A DNA stretch of 64,000 nt. Source: Halieaceae bacterium UBA5044. GTDB lineage: Bacteria > Pseudomonadota > Gammaproteobacteria > Pseudomonadales > Halieaceae. Where the stretch lies: assembly GCA_002416125.1 (NCBI GenBank), contig DIBU01000003.1, positions 55,923 through 119,922 on the forward strand, read 5' to 3'. Numbering within the stretch: the stretch's first letter is position 1; the number at the start of each line of letters is the position of its first letter. The notes beneath the pieces are model-generated. The model was not told the DNA's origin and did no database searches. It saw only the letters and a list, made by a program, of their open reading frames with translations. The translations under genes were made by a program, and so were the position numbers. Positions 1 through 8,338 of this stretch are shown piece after piece.

Positions 1-102
1 CGTGCACAGAATCAACAGCCGCTGTTCATTGGCGAGTTCCTTGAGCAGGGCTACTGCCTGTCTCGCCTGCCGGGCCATTGCGGCAGCGTCCATCTCTGAC
101 AT
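1..102 (-). CDS. ArsR-family transcriptional regulator, N-terminal fragment (cut by window edge)
   Basis: Only the first 34 codons are inside the window; the gene continues past base 1. The start is the ATG at 102–100, preceded by a GGAGGTG Shine–Dalgarno and also CAGGA. The visible protein ends in LLKELANEQRLLILC, the characteristic first helices of ArsR/SmtB winged-helix repressors. A Cys right after that helix is common in the BigR/SqrR/YgaV-like branch that senses sulfide or oxidants, but the second sensing Cys would lie outside the window, so the ligand is unknown. It is divergent from the aldolase-like gene, and an AT-rich inverted repeat lies between the two. Confidence 0.72.
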   Translation of the reverse strand, partial: MSEMDAAAMARQARQAVALLKELANEQRLLILCT

Positions 103-135
103 TCCTGTTGCACCTCCGGCAATGCTGACAACGTT

Positions 136-155
136 ATATTAGATTTAGTTAATAT
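136..155. promoter_or_regulatory. Inverted repeat, candidate ArsR-type operator
   Basis: ATATTA (136–141) and TAATAT (150–155) are perfect arms around an 8-base spacer. The region is much more AT-rich than its surroundings and lies between the divergent starts at 102 and 231. ArsR-family repressors usually bind such AT-rich dyads over their own promoter. The assignment to this regulator is inference. Confidence 0.45.
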
Positions 156-230
156 GTAAAGAGTTTGACGCCTGCGCAAGGGGAAAACGTCTACACTGGT
201 AGGCAGAATATACACGGAAGAGGCATTAAA

Positions 231-1025
231 ATGCGTACAGCGAACAACAACATCATCATGAACCGCGACACGAGCGGCATGGGCGGTGAATCCACCGACA
301 AATCCCTCACCGAACTGCGCACTGAGCGCAAGCAGCGCCTTGCTGCGACACTGCGCCTGTTCGGCAAGTTCGGCTTCGACGAAGGCGTTGCGGGCCATGT
401 GACCGTGCGCGACCCGGAGCACAGTGATCACTTCTGGGTCAATCCCATGGGGCGTTCGTTCAAACAGATGCGGGTATCCGACCTTCTGCTGGTCAGCCAC
501 ACCGGCGATGTCGTAGAGGGTGACGGGTTACTGAACGGCGCGGCCTTCACCATTCATTCACGCATCCACATGGCACATCCAAGGGTCACCGCAGCAGCCC
601 ATTCACACTCGCTGTATGGCAAAGCCTGGGCTTCCCTCGGGCGTACGCTGGATCCCATCACGCAGGACGCCTGCGCCTTCTTCGAAGACCATGTGCTGTT
701 CGACGACTTCACAGGCGTTGTGCTGGACAACTCGGAGGGCGAACGAATCGCCGCGGCGCTCGGCGACAACAAGGCCGCCATCCTGCAGAACCACGGACTG
801 CTGACCGTTGGCGAAAGCGTGGACGAGGCCGCCTGGTGGTTTATCACCATGGAGCGCTCCTGCCAGGCGCAACTCCTGGCCGAGGCCGCCGGCACGCCAA
901 AGCTGATCGACGCGGAATGCGCGCGACAGACCCGTGGCACCGTTGGCTCGTCCCTGGCGGGCTGGTTCAGCTTCCAGCCACTGTACGACGTGATTGTTGC
1001 GGAGCAGCCCGAACTCCTCGAATAA
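231..1025 (+). CDS. Class II aldolase/adducin family protein
   Basis: 264 residues with the class II aldolase/adducin fold. Family members include fuculose- and ribulose-phosphate aldolases and many uncharacterised decarboxylase-like proteins. The zinc-binding His-x-His is visible as HSHS at about residues 124–127, and the third ligand region is QNHGLL near 186–191. The ATG at 231 follows GGAAGAGG at 216–223 with good spacing. An upstream TTG would add 22 unlikely residues, and an ATG nine codons later is also possible. The lack of a clear sugar-phosphate pathway nearby means the substrate cannot be named. The gene is divergent from the ArsR-type regulator and may be controlled by it. Confidence 0.8.
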   Translation: MRTANNNIIMNRDTSGMGGESTDKSLTELRTERKQRLAATLRLFGKFGFDEGVAGHVTVRDPEHSDHFWVNPMGRSFKQMRVSDLLLVSHTGDVVEGDGLLNGAAFTIHSRIHMAHPRVTAAAHSHSLYGKAWASLGRTLDPITQDACAFFEDHVLFDDFTGVVLDNSEGERIAAALGDNKAAILQNHGLLTVGESVDEAAWWFITMERSCQAQLLAEAAGTPKLIDAECARQTRGTVGSSLAGWFSFQPLYDVIVAEQPELLE

Positions 1026-1089
1026 CCGGCTACGAACGTCCGCGCGGGGGTGGTATCCTGCGCGGAGCCTTCTTCCAGACGGATACCGC

Positions 1090-1998
1090 ATGTCACGAGC
1101 GTTCTGGTACAAATTGCTGTTGGCCGTGTTTCTTATCGCACTGGCCATTATCCAGTTCATACCGCCTGCACCCCTGCAGTTGCCTGCGGAATTGCCCGAC
1201 GCTGACCGGGAATCCGCCCGCCTGCTGGGCTTCGAAGGGATCCACAATTTTCGCGACCTCGGCGGCTACACCACGGAAGACGGACGCCGCGTAGCCTGGG
1301 GGAGACTGTACCGCTCAGGTCATTTCGCCACCGCGACACGCAGCGACCTGCAGCAACTTCAGCGCCTGCAGCTGGACACGCTGATCGACTTCCGTTCTGC
1401 CGGCGAACGCGAGGAGGAACCCAGCCGCGTACCCGAGGATGCGCCGTTCACGCAGTTGAGCATCCCCACCCTCGATGCCGGGAACAACGCCATGGTGAGC
1501 GAGTTGCGTGAGCGGATCGAAAGCGACGATCTCACAGGGTTCGATGCCGATGCCTTCATGCTCCAGGCCAATCGTCAGTTTGCCGACGAGTTCACCCCGC
1601 AGTATCGTCAGTTCATGCACGCAGTGCTCCGGGCCGAGGGTCGCCCGGTGGCCTGGCAGTGCACTGCCGGCAAAGACCGCACCGGATTTGCCGCCGCCAT
1701 TCTCCTGCGCATTCTGGGCGTTCCCGACGAGCAGATCATCCAGGACTACCTCGCCAGCCGCGAGCCGTCGCTGGATGCCCGCAGCCGCGAATTGATGCTG
1801 CTGCGGCTGTTCAGGGGCGAGGCCGCAGCGGAAACCGTGGCCACCATGTTGAGTGTAGATGCGCGCTGGCTACAGGCAGGTTTCGACGAGATTGATGCGC
1901 GCTGGGGAAGCTTCGATGCCTATGTTCGCGATGGCCTGGCGCTCTCCACCGCGGACGTCCAGACCCTGCGCCGGCACCTGCTGGCGGGGGCCGGGTAA
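1090..1998 (+). CDS. Membrane-anchored tyrosine-phosphatase-like protein (Y_phosphatase3-type)
   Basis: 302 residues. An N-terminal hydrophobic helix (about residues 7–26) suggests an inner-membrane anchor. The rest matches bacterial dual-specificity/tyrosine phosphatases: an NFRDLGGY segment near 53–60, an LIDFRS segment near 99–103 and the P-loop CTAGKDRTG at 191–199 with catalytic Cys191 and Arg197. The residue before the Cys is Gln where His is usual. The ATG at 1090 starts just before the membrane helix; the frame is open upstream but that part is not protein-like. It ends 17 bases before the cardiolipin synthase start, so co-transcription is likely. The substrate could be a phosphoprotein, a phosphoinositide-like lipid or phosphatidylglycerophosphate. 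Confidence 0.78.
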   Translation: MSRAFWYKLLLAVFLIALAIIQFIPPAPLQLPAELPDADRESARLLGFEGIHNFRDLGGYTTEDGRRVAWGRLYRSGHFATATRSDLQQLQRLQLDTLIDFRSAGEREEEPSRVPEDAPFTQLSIPTLDAGNNAMVSELRERIESDDLTGFDADAFMLQANRQFADEFTPQYRQFMHAVLRAEGRPVAWQCTAGKDRTGFAAAILLRILGVPDEQIIQDYLASREPSLDARSRELMLLRLFRGEAAAETVATMLSVDARWLQAGFDEIDARWGSFDAYVRDGLALSTADVQTLRRHLLAGAG

Positions 1999-2015
1999 GC
2001 GGCTTGGGGCTTGAG

Positions 2016-3446
2016 ATGTACACCGAGATCATCGCAGTTGCGGTGGTCCTGTTCTACGCCCTGGGCATCGTATCGGCGGTGGAGGCCATCATCAACGTGC
2101 GCACGGCGCAGGGGGCAATCGCCTGGGCCATCTCGCTGCTTACCATGCCCTACATCGCCGTACCCTGCTATCTGGTATTCGGTCGCACCAAATTTGATGG
2201 TTACCTGGAACAGCGCAACGCCGTGGAGCAGGAAACCCGCGAGCTGCTCCAGCAGACCCGCGCCGAAGTCGCCAAGCACCTGGTCGCCAGCTCACCCGCC
2301 GAACCGGTATATAACGCCCTGTTCAACCTCACCGGCATACCCGCGGCGAGCGGCAACGCCGTTGAACTGCTGATTGACGGCCAGCAGACCTTCGACAGTA
2401 TCCTCGCCGGGCTGGAATCCGCAGAACATCACATCCTGCTGGAATCCTACATCATTCGCGACGACAACCTGGGCCGTCGTCTTGGCAGGGTACTGTCGGA
2501 CAAGGCTCGAGCGGGGGTCAGCGTGCATGTGCTGTACGACGAGATTGGCAGCCGCAACTTTCACCGTACCGGACTCTGCCGCCAGCTGCGCCAGACTGGC
2601 GTGCAGGTTGCCGCATTCAACACGACGCAGGGCCGTCGCAACCGGTTTCAGCTGAACTTTCGCAATCACCGCAAGATCGTCGTGGTGGACGGTCGCGTCG
2701 CCTGGGTCGGCGGGCACAACATCGGCGACGAGTATCTGGGCCTGGACCCGCGCATCGGCCACTGGCGCGACACCCACCTGCGTCTGCAGGGGCCGGCTGT
2801 ACTGGGCGTCGAGCTGGCCTTTGCCACGGATTGGCGCTGGGCCACCCAGAACGTGCTCAGTGTGGTACACCCCGACGCGGAGGACAGCCAGCGGGGCAAC
2901 GAGAACGTGCTCGTCTTCCCCTCGGACCCTTCCAGTATTCTGGAGCAGGCCGGGCTGATGTTCCTGCAGGTTATTGTGGCCGCGCGGCAACGCATCTGGA
3001 TTGCCAGCCCCTACTTCGTGCCCGACCGGAGTATCGTGTCTGCACTGCAGCTTGCCGCGCTGCGCGGTGTCGATGTGCGTGTCATGATTCCCGATGAACC
3101 CGATGGCCCGGTCGTCGGCATGGCCAACTGGTCATTCACACGGGAGCTGCTGCCCGCGGGTGTGAAGGTGTATCGCTATCAGGGCGGCTTCCTGCACCAG
3201 AAAGTCCTGCTCATGGACCATCACCTGGCGGGCGTGGGAACAGCCAACTTCGATAATCGCTCCTTCAGACTGAACTTCGAAATTACCCTGCTGGTGGATG
3301 GCGAGCAGTTTGCCAGCGAGGTGCAGGCCATGCTGGAGGCAGATCTACTACAGTGCCGCGAAGTCACGCTCGCGGAAATCGACGCCAAACCAGCCTGGTT
3401 TCCCCTGGCGATGGGCGCGGCGCGCCTGTTTTCACCGGTGCTGTGA
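2016..3446 (+). CDS. clsA: Cardiolipin synthase (phospholipase D superfamily)
   Basis: 476 residues. Two N-terminal hydrophobic helices (about 3–25 and 33–53) are followed by two phospholipase D half-domains. Each carries an HKD motif: HRKIVVVD near residue 218 and HQKVLLMD near 394, with conserved GGHNIGDEY and GTANFDNRS segments after them. ClsA enzymes join two phosphatidylglycerols to make cardiolipin and glycerol at the inner membrane. The length and two N-terminal helices fit ClsA better than ClsB or ClsC. The ATG at 2016 is preferred over the TTG at 2004. It lies directly downstream of the phosphatase-like gene. Confidence 0.93.
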   Translation: MYTEIIAVAVVLFYALGIVSAVEAIINVRTAQGAIAWAISLLTMPYIAVPCYLVFGRTKFDGYLEQRNAVEQETRELLQQTRAEVAKHLVASSPAEPVYNALFNLTGIPAASGNAVELLIDGQQTFDSILAGLESAEHHILLESYIIRDDNLGRRLGRVLSDKARAGVSVHVLYDEIGSRNFHRTGLCRQLRQTGVQVAAFNTTQGRRNRFQLNFRNHRKIVVVDGRVAWVGGHNIGDEYLGLDPRIGHWRDTHLRLQGPAVLGVELAFATDWRWATQNVLSVVHPDAEDSQRGNENVLVFPSDPSSILEQAGLMFLQVIVAARQRIWIASPYFVPDRSIVSALQLAALRGVDVRVMIPDEPDGPVVGMANWSFTRELLPAGVKVYRYQGGFLHQKVLLMDHHLAGVGTANFDNRSFRLNFEITLLVDGEQFASEVQAMLEADLLQCREVTLAEIDAKPAWFPLAMGAARLFSPVL

Positions 3447-3469
3447 GCAAGCGCTGCGGTTGCAGCCCG

Positions 3470-4858
3470 CTAACCCGGCCAGGACTTCGCATCAATATCG
3501 AGGTCGCGCCAGGCGTCCGGCCGCAGGCGCGGCTCCACACCCTGGCGTAGCTGTGTATCGTAGTCGCGCAGCAGGCGCATGCCAATCCGGTACATCCAGA
3601 CCAGCCCCACCAGATTGACCAGTGCCAGCAGTCCCATGGTGATTTCGGCAAAACCGAACACGGTACTGAGGTCCTGCAGCGAGCCCCAGAACACCAGCCC
3701 CAGCACTGCCACGCGAAACCCGTTCGCCACCGTGGCATTGTCGTGACTGAAAAAACTCAGGCTGTTGTCACCCAGATAGTAGTTGTAGAGGATAGAGCTG
3801 AAGGCAAAGAGCACGAGAGCGACTGACACGAAGGTGGCACCCCAGCCGCCCACATGGCTGCCCATGGCAAGCTGGGTGAGCAGTACACCGTCTACATCCG
3901 GCGCACCCGGCTGGTACACATCGGAAAGCAGGATAATCACGGCGGTGCAGCTGCACATGATCATGGTGTCAATAAACACGCTGAAAGCCTGCACCACGCC
4001 CTGATTGGCCGGGTGCGGCACATGCGCCACCGCCGCGACATTCGGTGCGCTGCCAAGCCCCGCCTCGTTACTGAACAGGCCCCGTTTGACACCCTGCAGA
4101 ATCACGGCGCCGAGCCCACCCCCCACAGCCTGCTCCAGCCCAAATGCACTCTTCACGATAAGCAACAGCGCGGCGGGAACCTCAGTGATATGCAGTGCAA
4201 TCACCACGAGCGCCGCCAGGAAGTACATGAGCGCCATGATCGGCACAATCACCTCGGAGACCAGCGCGATGCGGCGAATGCCACCGAAAATCACCGAACC
4301 CAGCACCACTACCATGACCAGGCCGGTGATCCAGGTGGAAATACCAAAGGACTCCGCCAGGGACGTTGCCACAACATAGGACTGTACCGCATTGAAACCG
4401 AGGCCAAAGGTGACCAGCAGCAATACGGAATACACGGCGGCCAGACCGCGCTGTCCGACGCCGTGCGTCAGGTAATAGGCCGGCCCGCCGCGGAAACTGC
4501 CGTCGGGTTCCGTGCGCTTGAACAGCTGCGCCAGCGAGCACTCGAAAAAGCTTGTTGCCATGCCCATCAAGCCAATCAGCCACATCCAGAACACCGCACC
4601 CGGGCCGCCGAGGGTAATGGCCACGGCGACGCCCGCGATATTGCCGCTGCCCACGCGGCCCGCCACCGACACCACCAGTGCCTGGAAGGAACTCACCTGG
4701 CCGCGCTCATGGTGCATGCCGCCGCGCAGCACGCCGAACATGCGCCTGAAATAGCGAAACTGCACCCCGCGGGACGCTACAGTGAACAACAGGCCTACGG
4801 CCACCAGCACCAGCACGAGCACCTGGCCCCAGAGGAAATCATTGAGAGCTGTCAGCAT
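3470..4858 (-). CDS. Alanine/glycine:cation symporter (AGCS family)
   Basis: 462 residues with about eleven hydrophobic segments. The family signatures are clear: GRVGSGNIAGVAVAI near 66–80 and GLFSNEAGLGSAPN in the middle of the protein. AGCS proteins take up alanine or glycine with Na+ or H+. It lies 46 bases downstream of the SNF symporter on the same strand, so the two are probably co-transcribed. It converges on cardiolipin synthase, with only a short GCTGC-GGTT-GCAGC hairpin in the gap (3453–3466). Confidence 0.92.
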   Translation of the reverse strand: MLTALNDFLWGQVLVLVLVAVGLLFTVASRGVQFRYFRRMFGVLRGGMHHERGQVSSFQALVVSVAGRVGSGNIAGVAVAITLGGPGAVFWMWLIGLMGMATSFFECSLAQLFKRTEPDGSFRGGPAYYLTHGVGQRGLAAVYSVLLLVTFGLGFNAVQSYVVATSLAESFGISTWITGLVMVVVLGSVIFGGIRRIALVSEVIVPIMALMYFLAALVVIALHITEVPAALLLIVKSAFGLEQAVGGGLGAVILQGVKRGLFSNEAGLGSAPNVAAVAHVPHPANQGVVQAFSVFIDTMIMCSCTAVIILLSDVYQPGAPDVDGVLLTQLAMGSHVGGWGATFVSVALVLFAFSSILYNYYLGDNSLSFFSHDNATVANGFRVAVLGLVFWGSLQDLSTVFGFAEITMGLLALVNLVGLVWMYRIGMRLLRDYDTQLRQGVEPRLRPDAWRDLDIDAKSWPG

Positions 4859-4904
4859 GGGTTCTCCGCGGGCGCAAACCCGACATGGGCGAATCCGCGC
4901 GGTG

Positions 4905-6254
4905 TCAGCCTGTCACACCGCGTACGAAAATGACCACCAGCGCGGGCGGGACGACAAAGCGAATCATGAAACGCCAAAGCGCATACCCCAGGCCGTGCAT
5001 GCTGGAGAGTTCATCGCGGCTCGCGCAGGAGGTCATAACCCAGCCGGCAAACACCGCAATCAACAGGCCGCCCAGGGGCAGGAGTATCTGGTTGGAGAAA
5101 TAATCCATACTGTCGTTGAAGTTGCGACCACCGATACTGAAATCCACCCACACGTTATAGGACAGGATGCTCAGCACGCTGAACACGGCGACGGAGCCAA
5201 TAACCAGCAAGGCGCTGCGATGCCGCGGCATGCCGTAGCGCTCTTCGATCCAGGCATTCACGCACTCGACAAGCCCCACCATAGAGGTGATGCCGGCCAC
5301 CGACAGCATGGTGAAAAACAGCACACCGAACACCTGCCCCCCGGGCATCTGGGCGAAGGCTACCGGCAGCGTCTGGAAAATCAGGCCCGCACCGGCAGCC
5401 GGGTTCAGCCCGTAATTGAACACGGCCGGGAAAATCACCAGGCCCGCCAGCAGCGCCACGAGGGTATCCGCAATCACCACGATCAGCGCAGACTGACCAA
5501 TGGAAATAGACTTGGGCAGGTAAGAGCCGTAAATCATCATACCGCCCATCGCCACACCGATGGAGAAAAACGCCTGGCCAATGGCGGCCAACACCGCGTC
5601 CGGGCCGATCTTGCTGAAGTCCGGCGTAAACAGCCAGTCGATGGCCGCAGTGAACCCTCCGGCGAAATAGTTGTAAACGGCCAGGCCGACGAGCAGCAGA
5701 AACATCAGCGGCATCATCACCACCACTGCCCGCTCAATGCCGTCCTTGACCCCGGCATAGATAATCAGCCCGGTGATCGCCAGTCCCACCAGCGTCCAGA
5801 ACAGCATCCCTGCGGTATCCGCCTGCACGGCGCTGAACTGCGCGGCCGCGTCTACCGCATCGACACCTACGAAACCCGTGGTAACCGCCTTGAAGAGATA
5901 CCACAACACCCAGCCCACAATGACCGCGTACACAATTTCGATGGTGTAGGCAGCGAGCAAACCCATGCCGCCCACCCACTGCCACTGCCGGCTGCGCGCA
6001 CTCTCCACTGCGACCGCCGCCATCGCCGCCGGCGGGCTGGCCTGGCCGCGCCGGCCGACCATCAGCTCCGCGATCAGGATGGGCATCCCTATGCCAAAGG
6101 CACAGACCAGGTAGACGATGATAAACGCCGCGCCACCGTTCTCACCCGTGATGTAGGGGAAACGCCAGATGTTGCCGAGGCCGACCGCAAAGCCGACCGC
6201 TGCCATCAGGAAGGCAAATCGCGAGGACCAATGGTCCGCCTGTGCTACCGCCAT
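4905..6254 (-). CDS. Sodium-dependent neurotransmitter-type transporter (NSS/SNF family)
   Basis: 449 residues, about eleven to twelve membrane helices. The TM1 signature GFAVGLGNIWRFPY near residues 21–34 is the classic Na+/substrate-binding stretch of LeuT-like SNF transporters. Bacterial members carry amino acids such as leucine, tryptophan or tyrosine; the substrate cannot be read from the sequence. It follows aminopeptidase P by 60 bases on the same strand and precedes the AGCS symporter. This grouping fits use of peptide-derived amino acids. Confidence 0.92.
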   Translation of the reverse strand: MAVAQADHWSSRFAFLMAAVGFAVGLGNIWRFPYITGENGGAAFIIVYLVCAFGIGMPILIAELMVGRRGQASPPAAMAAVAVESARSRQWQWVGGMGLLAAYTIEIVYAVIVGWVLWYLFKAVTTGFVGVDAVDAAAQFSAVQADTAGMLFWTLVGLAITGLIIYAGVKDGIERAVVVMMPLMFLLLVGLAVYNYFAGGFTAAIDWLFTPDFSKIGPDAVLAAIGQAFFSIGVAMGGMMIYGSYLPKSISIGQSALIVVIADTLVALLAGLVIFPAVFNYGLNPAAGAGLIFQTLPVAFAQMPGGQVFGVLFFTMLSVAGITSMVGLVECVNAWIEERYGMPRHRSALLVIGSVAVFSVLSILSYNVWVDFSIGGRNFNDSMDYFSNQILLPLGGLLIAVFAGWVMTSCASRDELSSMHGLGYALWRFMIRFVVPPALVVIFVRGVTG

Positions 6255-6314
6255 GGTATCCGACCCCCGGTATTCTCATTATTATTTACAGTGTACACAA
6301 AAGCCCCCGGGGCA

Positions 6315-8099
6315 TCAGCTGGCCGCGAGCGGGGCGCAGGCCTGGGCCAGCCACTGTCGATCAGGCCCCGCCAGCAGCGGGCCCACCGCGTCTTCCACGC
6401 GCCTGTGATAGCGGTCGATCCACACCCGCTCATCGCGCGACAGCATGCCGGCGTCGATCAACCGCCGGTCGAAGGGCACCAGCGTCAGTGCGTCGAAGCC
6501 GTACATCGGTGTTTCCAGGTCACCCTCCACCGCCTGCACCACCACCAGGTTTTCGCAGCGAATACCGAAGGCGCCGTCCCGGTAATAGCCGGGCTCGTTG
6601 CTGAGGATCATGCCCGGTTGCAGGGTGGTTGCGCCCCAGGCCCGGCCGATACGCTGCGGACCTTCGTGCACGCTGAGAAAGGCGCCGACACCGTGCCCCG
6701 TGCCGTGATCGTAGTCGAAACCCGCGCGCCAGAGCGGCTGGCGCGCCAGCACATCCAGGTGAGTGCCGGTTGTCCCCTCCGGAAACTGCACCTGGTCCAG
6801 CGCGATGTGACCCTGCAAGACCCGCGTGAACAGCTCGCGGACCTCGGCCGGTGGTTCGCCGATTGCCACGGTACGTGTGATGTCCGTGGTACCGTCGGTG
6901 TACTGGCCACCAGAGTCCACGAGGTACACCGAGTTGGGTGGCAACTGCGCCGGGGTGCCATTCCGGTGATTGTAGTGGCACATGGCCGCATTGCCGCCGG
7001 CGGCGGAAATCGTGTCGAATGAAGGTCCCTGAAAGTGCTCGCCACCCTCGCGGAAGGCCAGCAGCTGATCGGCAAGCCCCGCTTCATCGTGATAGCGACC
7101 CGCCCGCAGCTCAGAATCCAGCCAGGCAAGAAAACGGACCACGGCGACCGCATCGCGCACGTGGGCACTGCGCGCGCCAGCGATTTCCACGGCGTTCTTG
7201 CAGGCCTTGGGCAACAGCACCGGGTCCGGCGCGGCGATCAGGGTGGCACCACCGTCCTGCAACAGCTGCTGGCTCCAGGCGTTTGCGGTGTGCGGGTCCG
7301 CCAATACCCGACAGCCTGACTGCGCGGCGAGCAGGGTCGCCGCAGCCTCCGGCGCATGCAGCCGTACATCGGCGCCACAGTGCGCCTGCCAGCCCTCCGG
7401 CATGCGCCGCGGATCCACGATAAGGTCGACCGAGCCGTCGCGTCGGAGTAGCGCCATGGACTGCAACACCGGCAGGCAGGGGACATCCAGGCCACGCAGG
7501 TTGAGCAACCAGGAGACCGAGTCCGGAGCGAACACCAGGGCGGCGTCAGCGCGATGCGCATCCAGGCCCGCCGCGATGCGGGCGCGTTTACTGGCGCTGG
7601 ACTCACCGGTGAAGGTCTCGTCCAGCAGCAACGCCGGGCGCACATCGGCGGCGGGGCGTTCCAGCCAGCACTGGTCCACGAGGTTGTCTGCATCCGCACA
7701 GAGCTGCATGCCAGAGGCCTGCAGCGTGTCTTCCGTCTCCCGATACCAGTGCAGGCTGTGCAGCCTGGGATCCACGGCGACGCGGGCGCCCGCCTGCAAC
7801 GTCGTCGTTAACCAGTGAGCCGGTGGGGTTTTGATCAGGTGCTGGTAGCTGAAATGCGCGGCATCAACCTGCTGCCGTACCTGCACCGTGTAGCGCCCAT
7901 CGACAAAGATGGCAGCCGCATCACGCAGGACGACCGCCATGCCTGCGGACCCGGTGAAGCCGGACACCCAGAGCAGGCGTTCGTTGTGCAGGGGAATGTA
8001 CTCGCCGAGATGCTCGTCGGCACGCGGAATCACCAGGGCATCGTAACCCCGCTCCGCCATCAGTGTACGCAGGGCTTGCAACCGGGTTGCTGTCGTCAT
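6315..8099 (-). CDS. Xaa-Pro aminopeptidase (aminopeptidase P, M24B), long form
   Basis: 594 residues. This is the three-domain long form like eukaryotic cytosolic aminopeptidase P, about 150 residues longer than E. coli PepP. The N-terminal creatinase domain begins ALRTLMAERGYDALVIP. The C-terminal pita-bread domain shows the dinuclear metal ligands in order: VDSGGQYTDGTTDIT (two Asp), GTGHGVGAFLSVHEGP (His), SNEPGYY (Glu) and RCENLVVV (Glu). It removes an N-terminal residue preceding proline. There is no signal peptide, so it is cytosolic. It lies between rubredoxin and the two symporters on the same strand. Confidence 0.92.
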   Translation of the reverse strand: MTTATRLQALRTLMAERGYDALVIPRADEHLGEYIPLHNERLLWVSGFTGSAGMAVVLRDAAAIFVDGRYTVQVRQQVDAAHFSYQHLIKTPPAHWLTTTLQAGARVAVDPRLHSLHWYRETEDTLQASGMQLCADADNLVDQCWLERPAADVRPALLLDETFTGESSASKRARIAAGLDAHRADAALVFAPDSVSWLLNLRGLDVPCLPVLQSMALLRRDGSVDLIVDPRRMPEGWQAHCGADVRLHAPEAAATLLAAQSGCRVLADPHTANAWSQQLLQDGGATLIAAPDPVLLPKACKNAVEIAGARSAHVRDAVAVVRFLAWLDSELRAGRYHDEAGLADQLLAFREGGEHFQGPSFDTISAAGGNAAMCHYNHRNGTPAQLPPNSVYLVDSGGQYTDGTTDITRTVAIGEPPAEVRELFTRVLQGHIALDQVQFPEGTTGTHLDVLARQPLWRAGFDYDHGTGHGVGAFLSVHEGPQRIGRAWGATTLQPGMILSNEPGYYRDGAFGIRCENLVVVQAVEGDLETPMYGFDALTLVPFDRRLIDAGMLSRDERVWIDRYHRRVEDAVGPLLAGPDRQWLAQACAPLAAS

Positions 8100-8129
8100 C
8101 GGGGATGTCCAGAAAGTCGGGAGGCGGGC

Positions 8130-8309
8130 TCAGCCTTCCATGAGGTCGAAGTCTTCTTTCGAAATACCGCAGTCGGGGCATTCCCAGCCATCGGGCAGGT
8201 CCTCCCAGAGGGTGCCCGGCGCAATGCCGTCCTCGGGGATACCCAGAGCCTCGTCATAAATGAAACCGCAAATGACACATTCATACTTGCGCTGGCCGGG
8301 TTTACTCAT
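8130..8309 (-). CDS. Rubredoxin
   Basis: 59 residues, a complete rubredoxin. Two iron-binding knuckles are present: ECVICGFIYDE at about 10–20 and ECPDCGISKEDF at about 44–55, giving the Cys-x2-Cys pairs for one Fe(SCys)4 site. Rubredoxins carry single electrons, for example to alkane hydroxylases or in oxygen detoxification. No rubredoxin reductase or alkane monooxygenase is in the window, so its partner is not known. The ATG is at 8309–8307. It is 30 bases upstream of aminopeptidase P on the same strand. Confidence 0.93.
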   Translation of the reverse strand: MSKPGQRKYECVICGFIYDEALGIPEDGIAPGTLWEDLPDGWECPDCGISKEDFDLMEG

Positions 8310-8338
8310 TGTACTTGGTCCTGTTTGGTTGTGTGGAA

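Noticed and set aside
4782..7022. A 746-codon plus-strand frame opposite the SNF transporter and aminopeptidase P
   Set aside because: His/Gln/Arg-rich translation with no domain. The opposite strand carries two complete, well-conserved genes.
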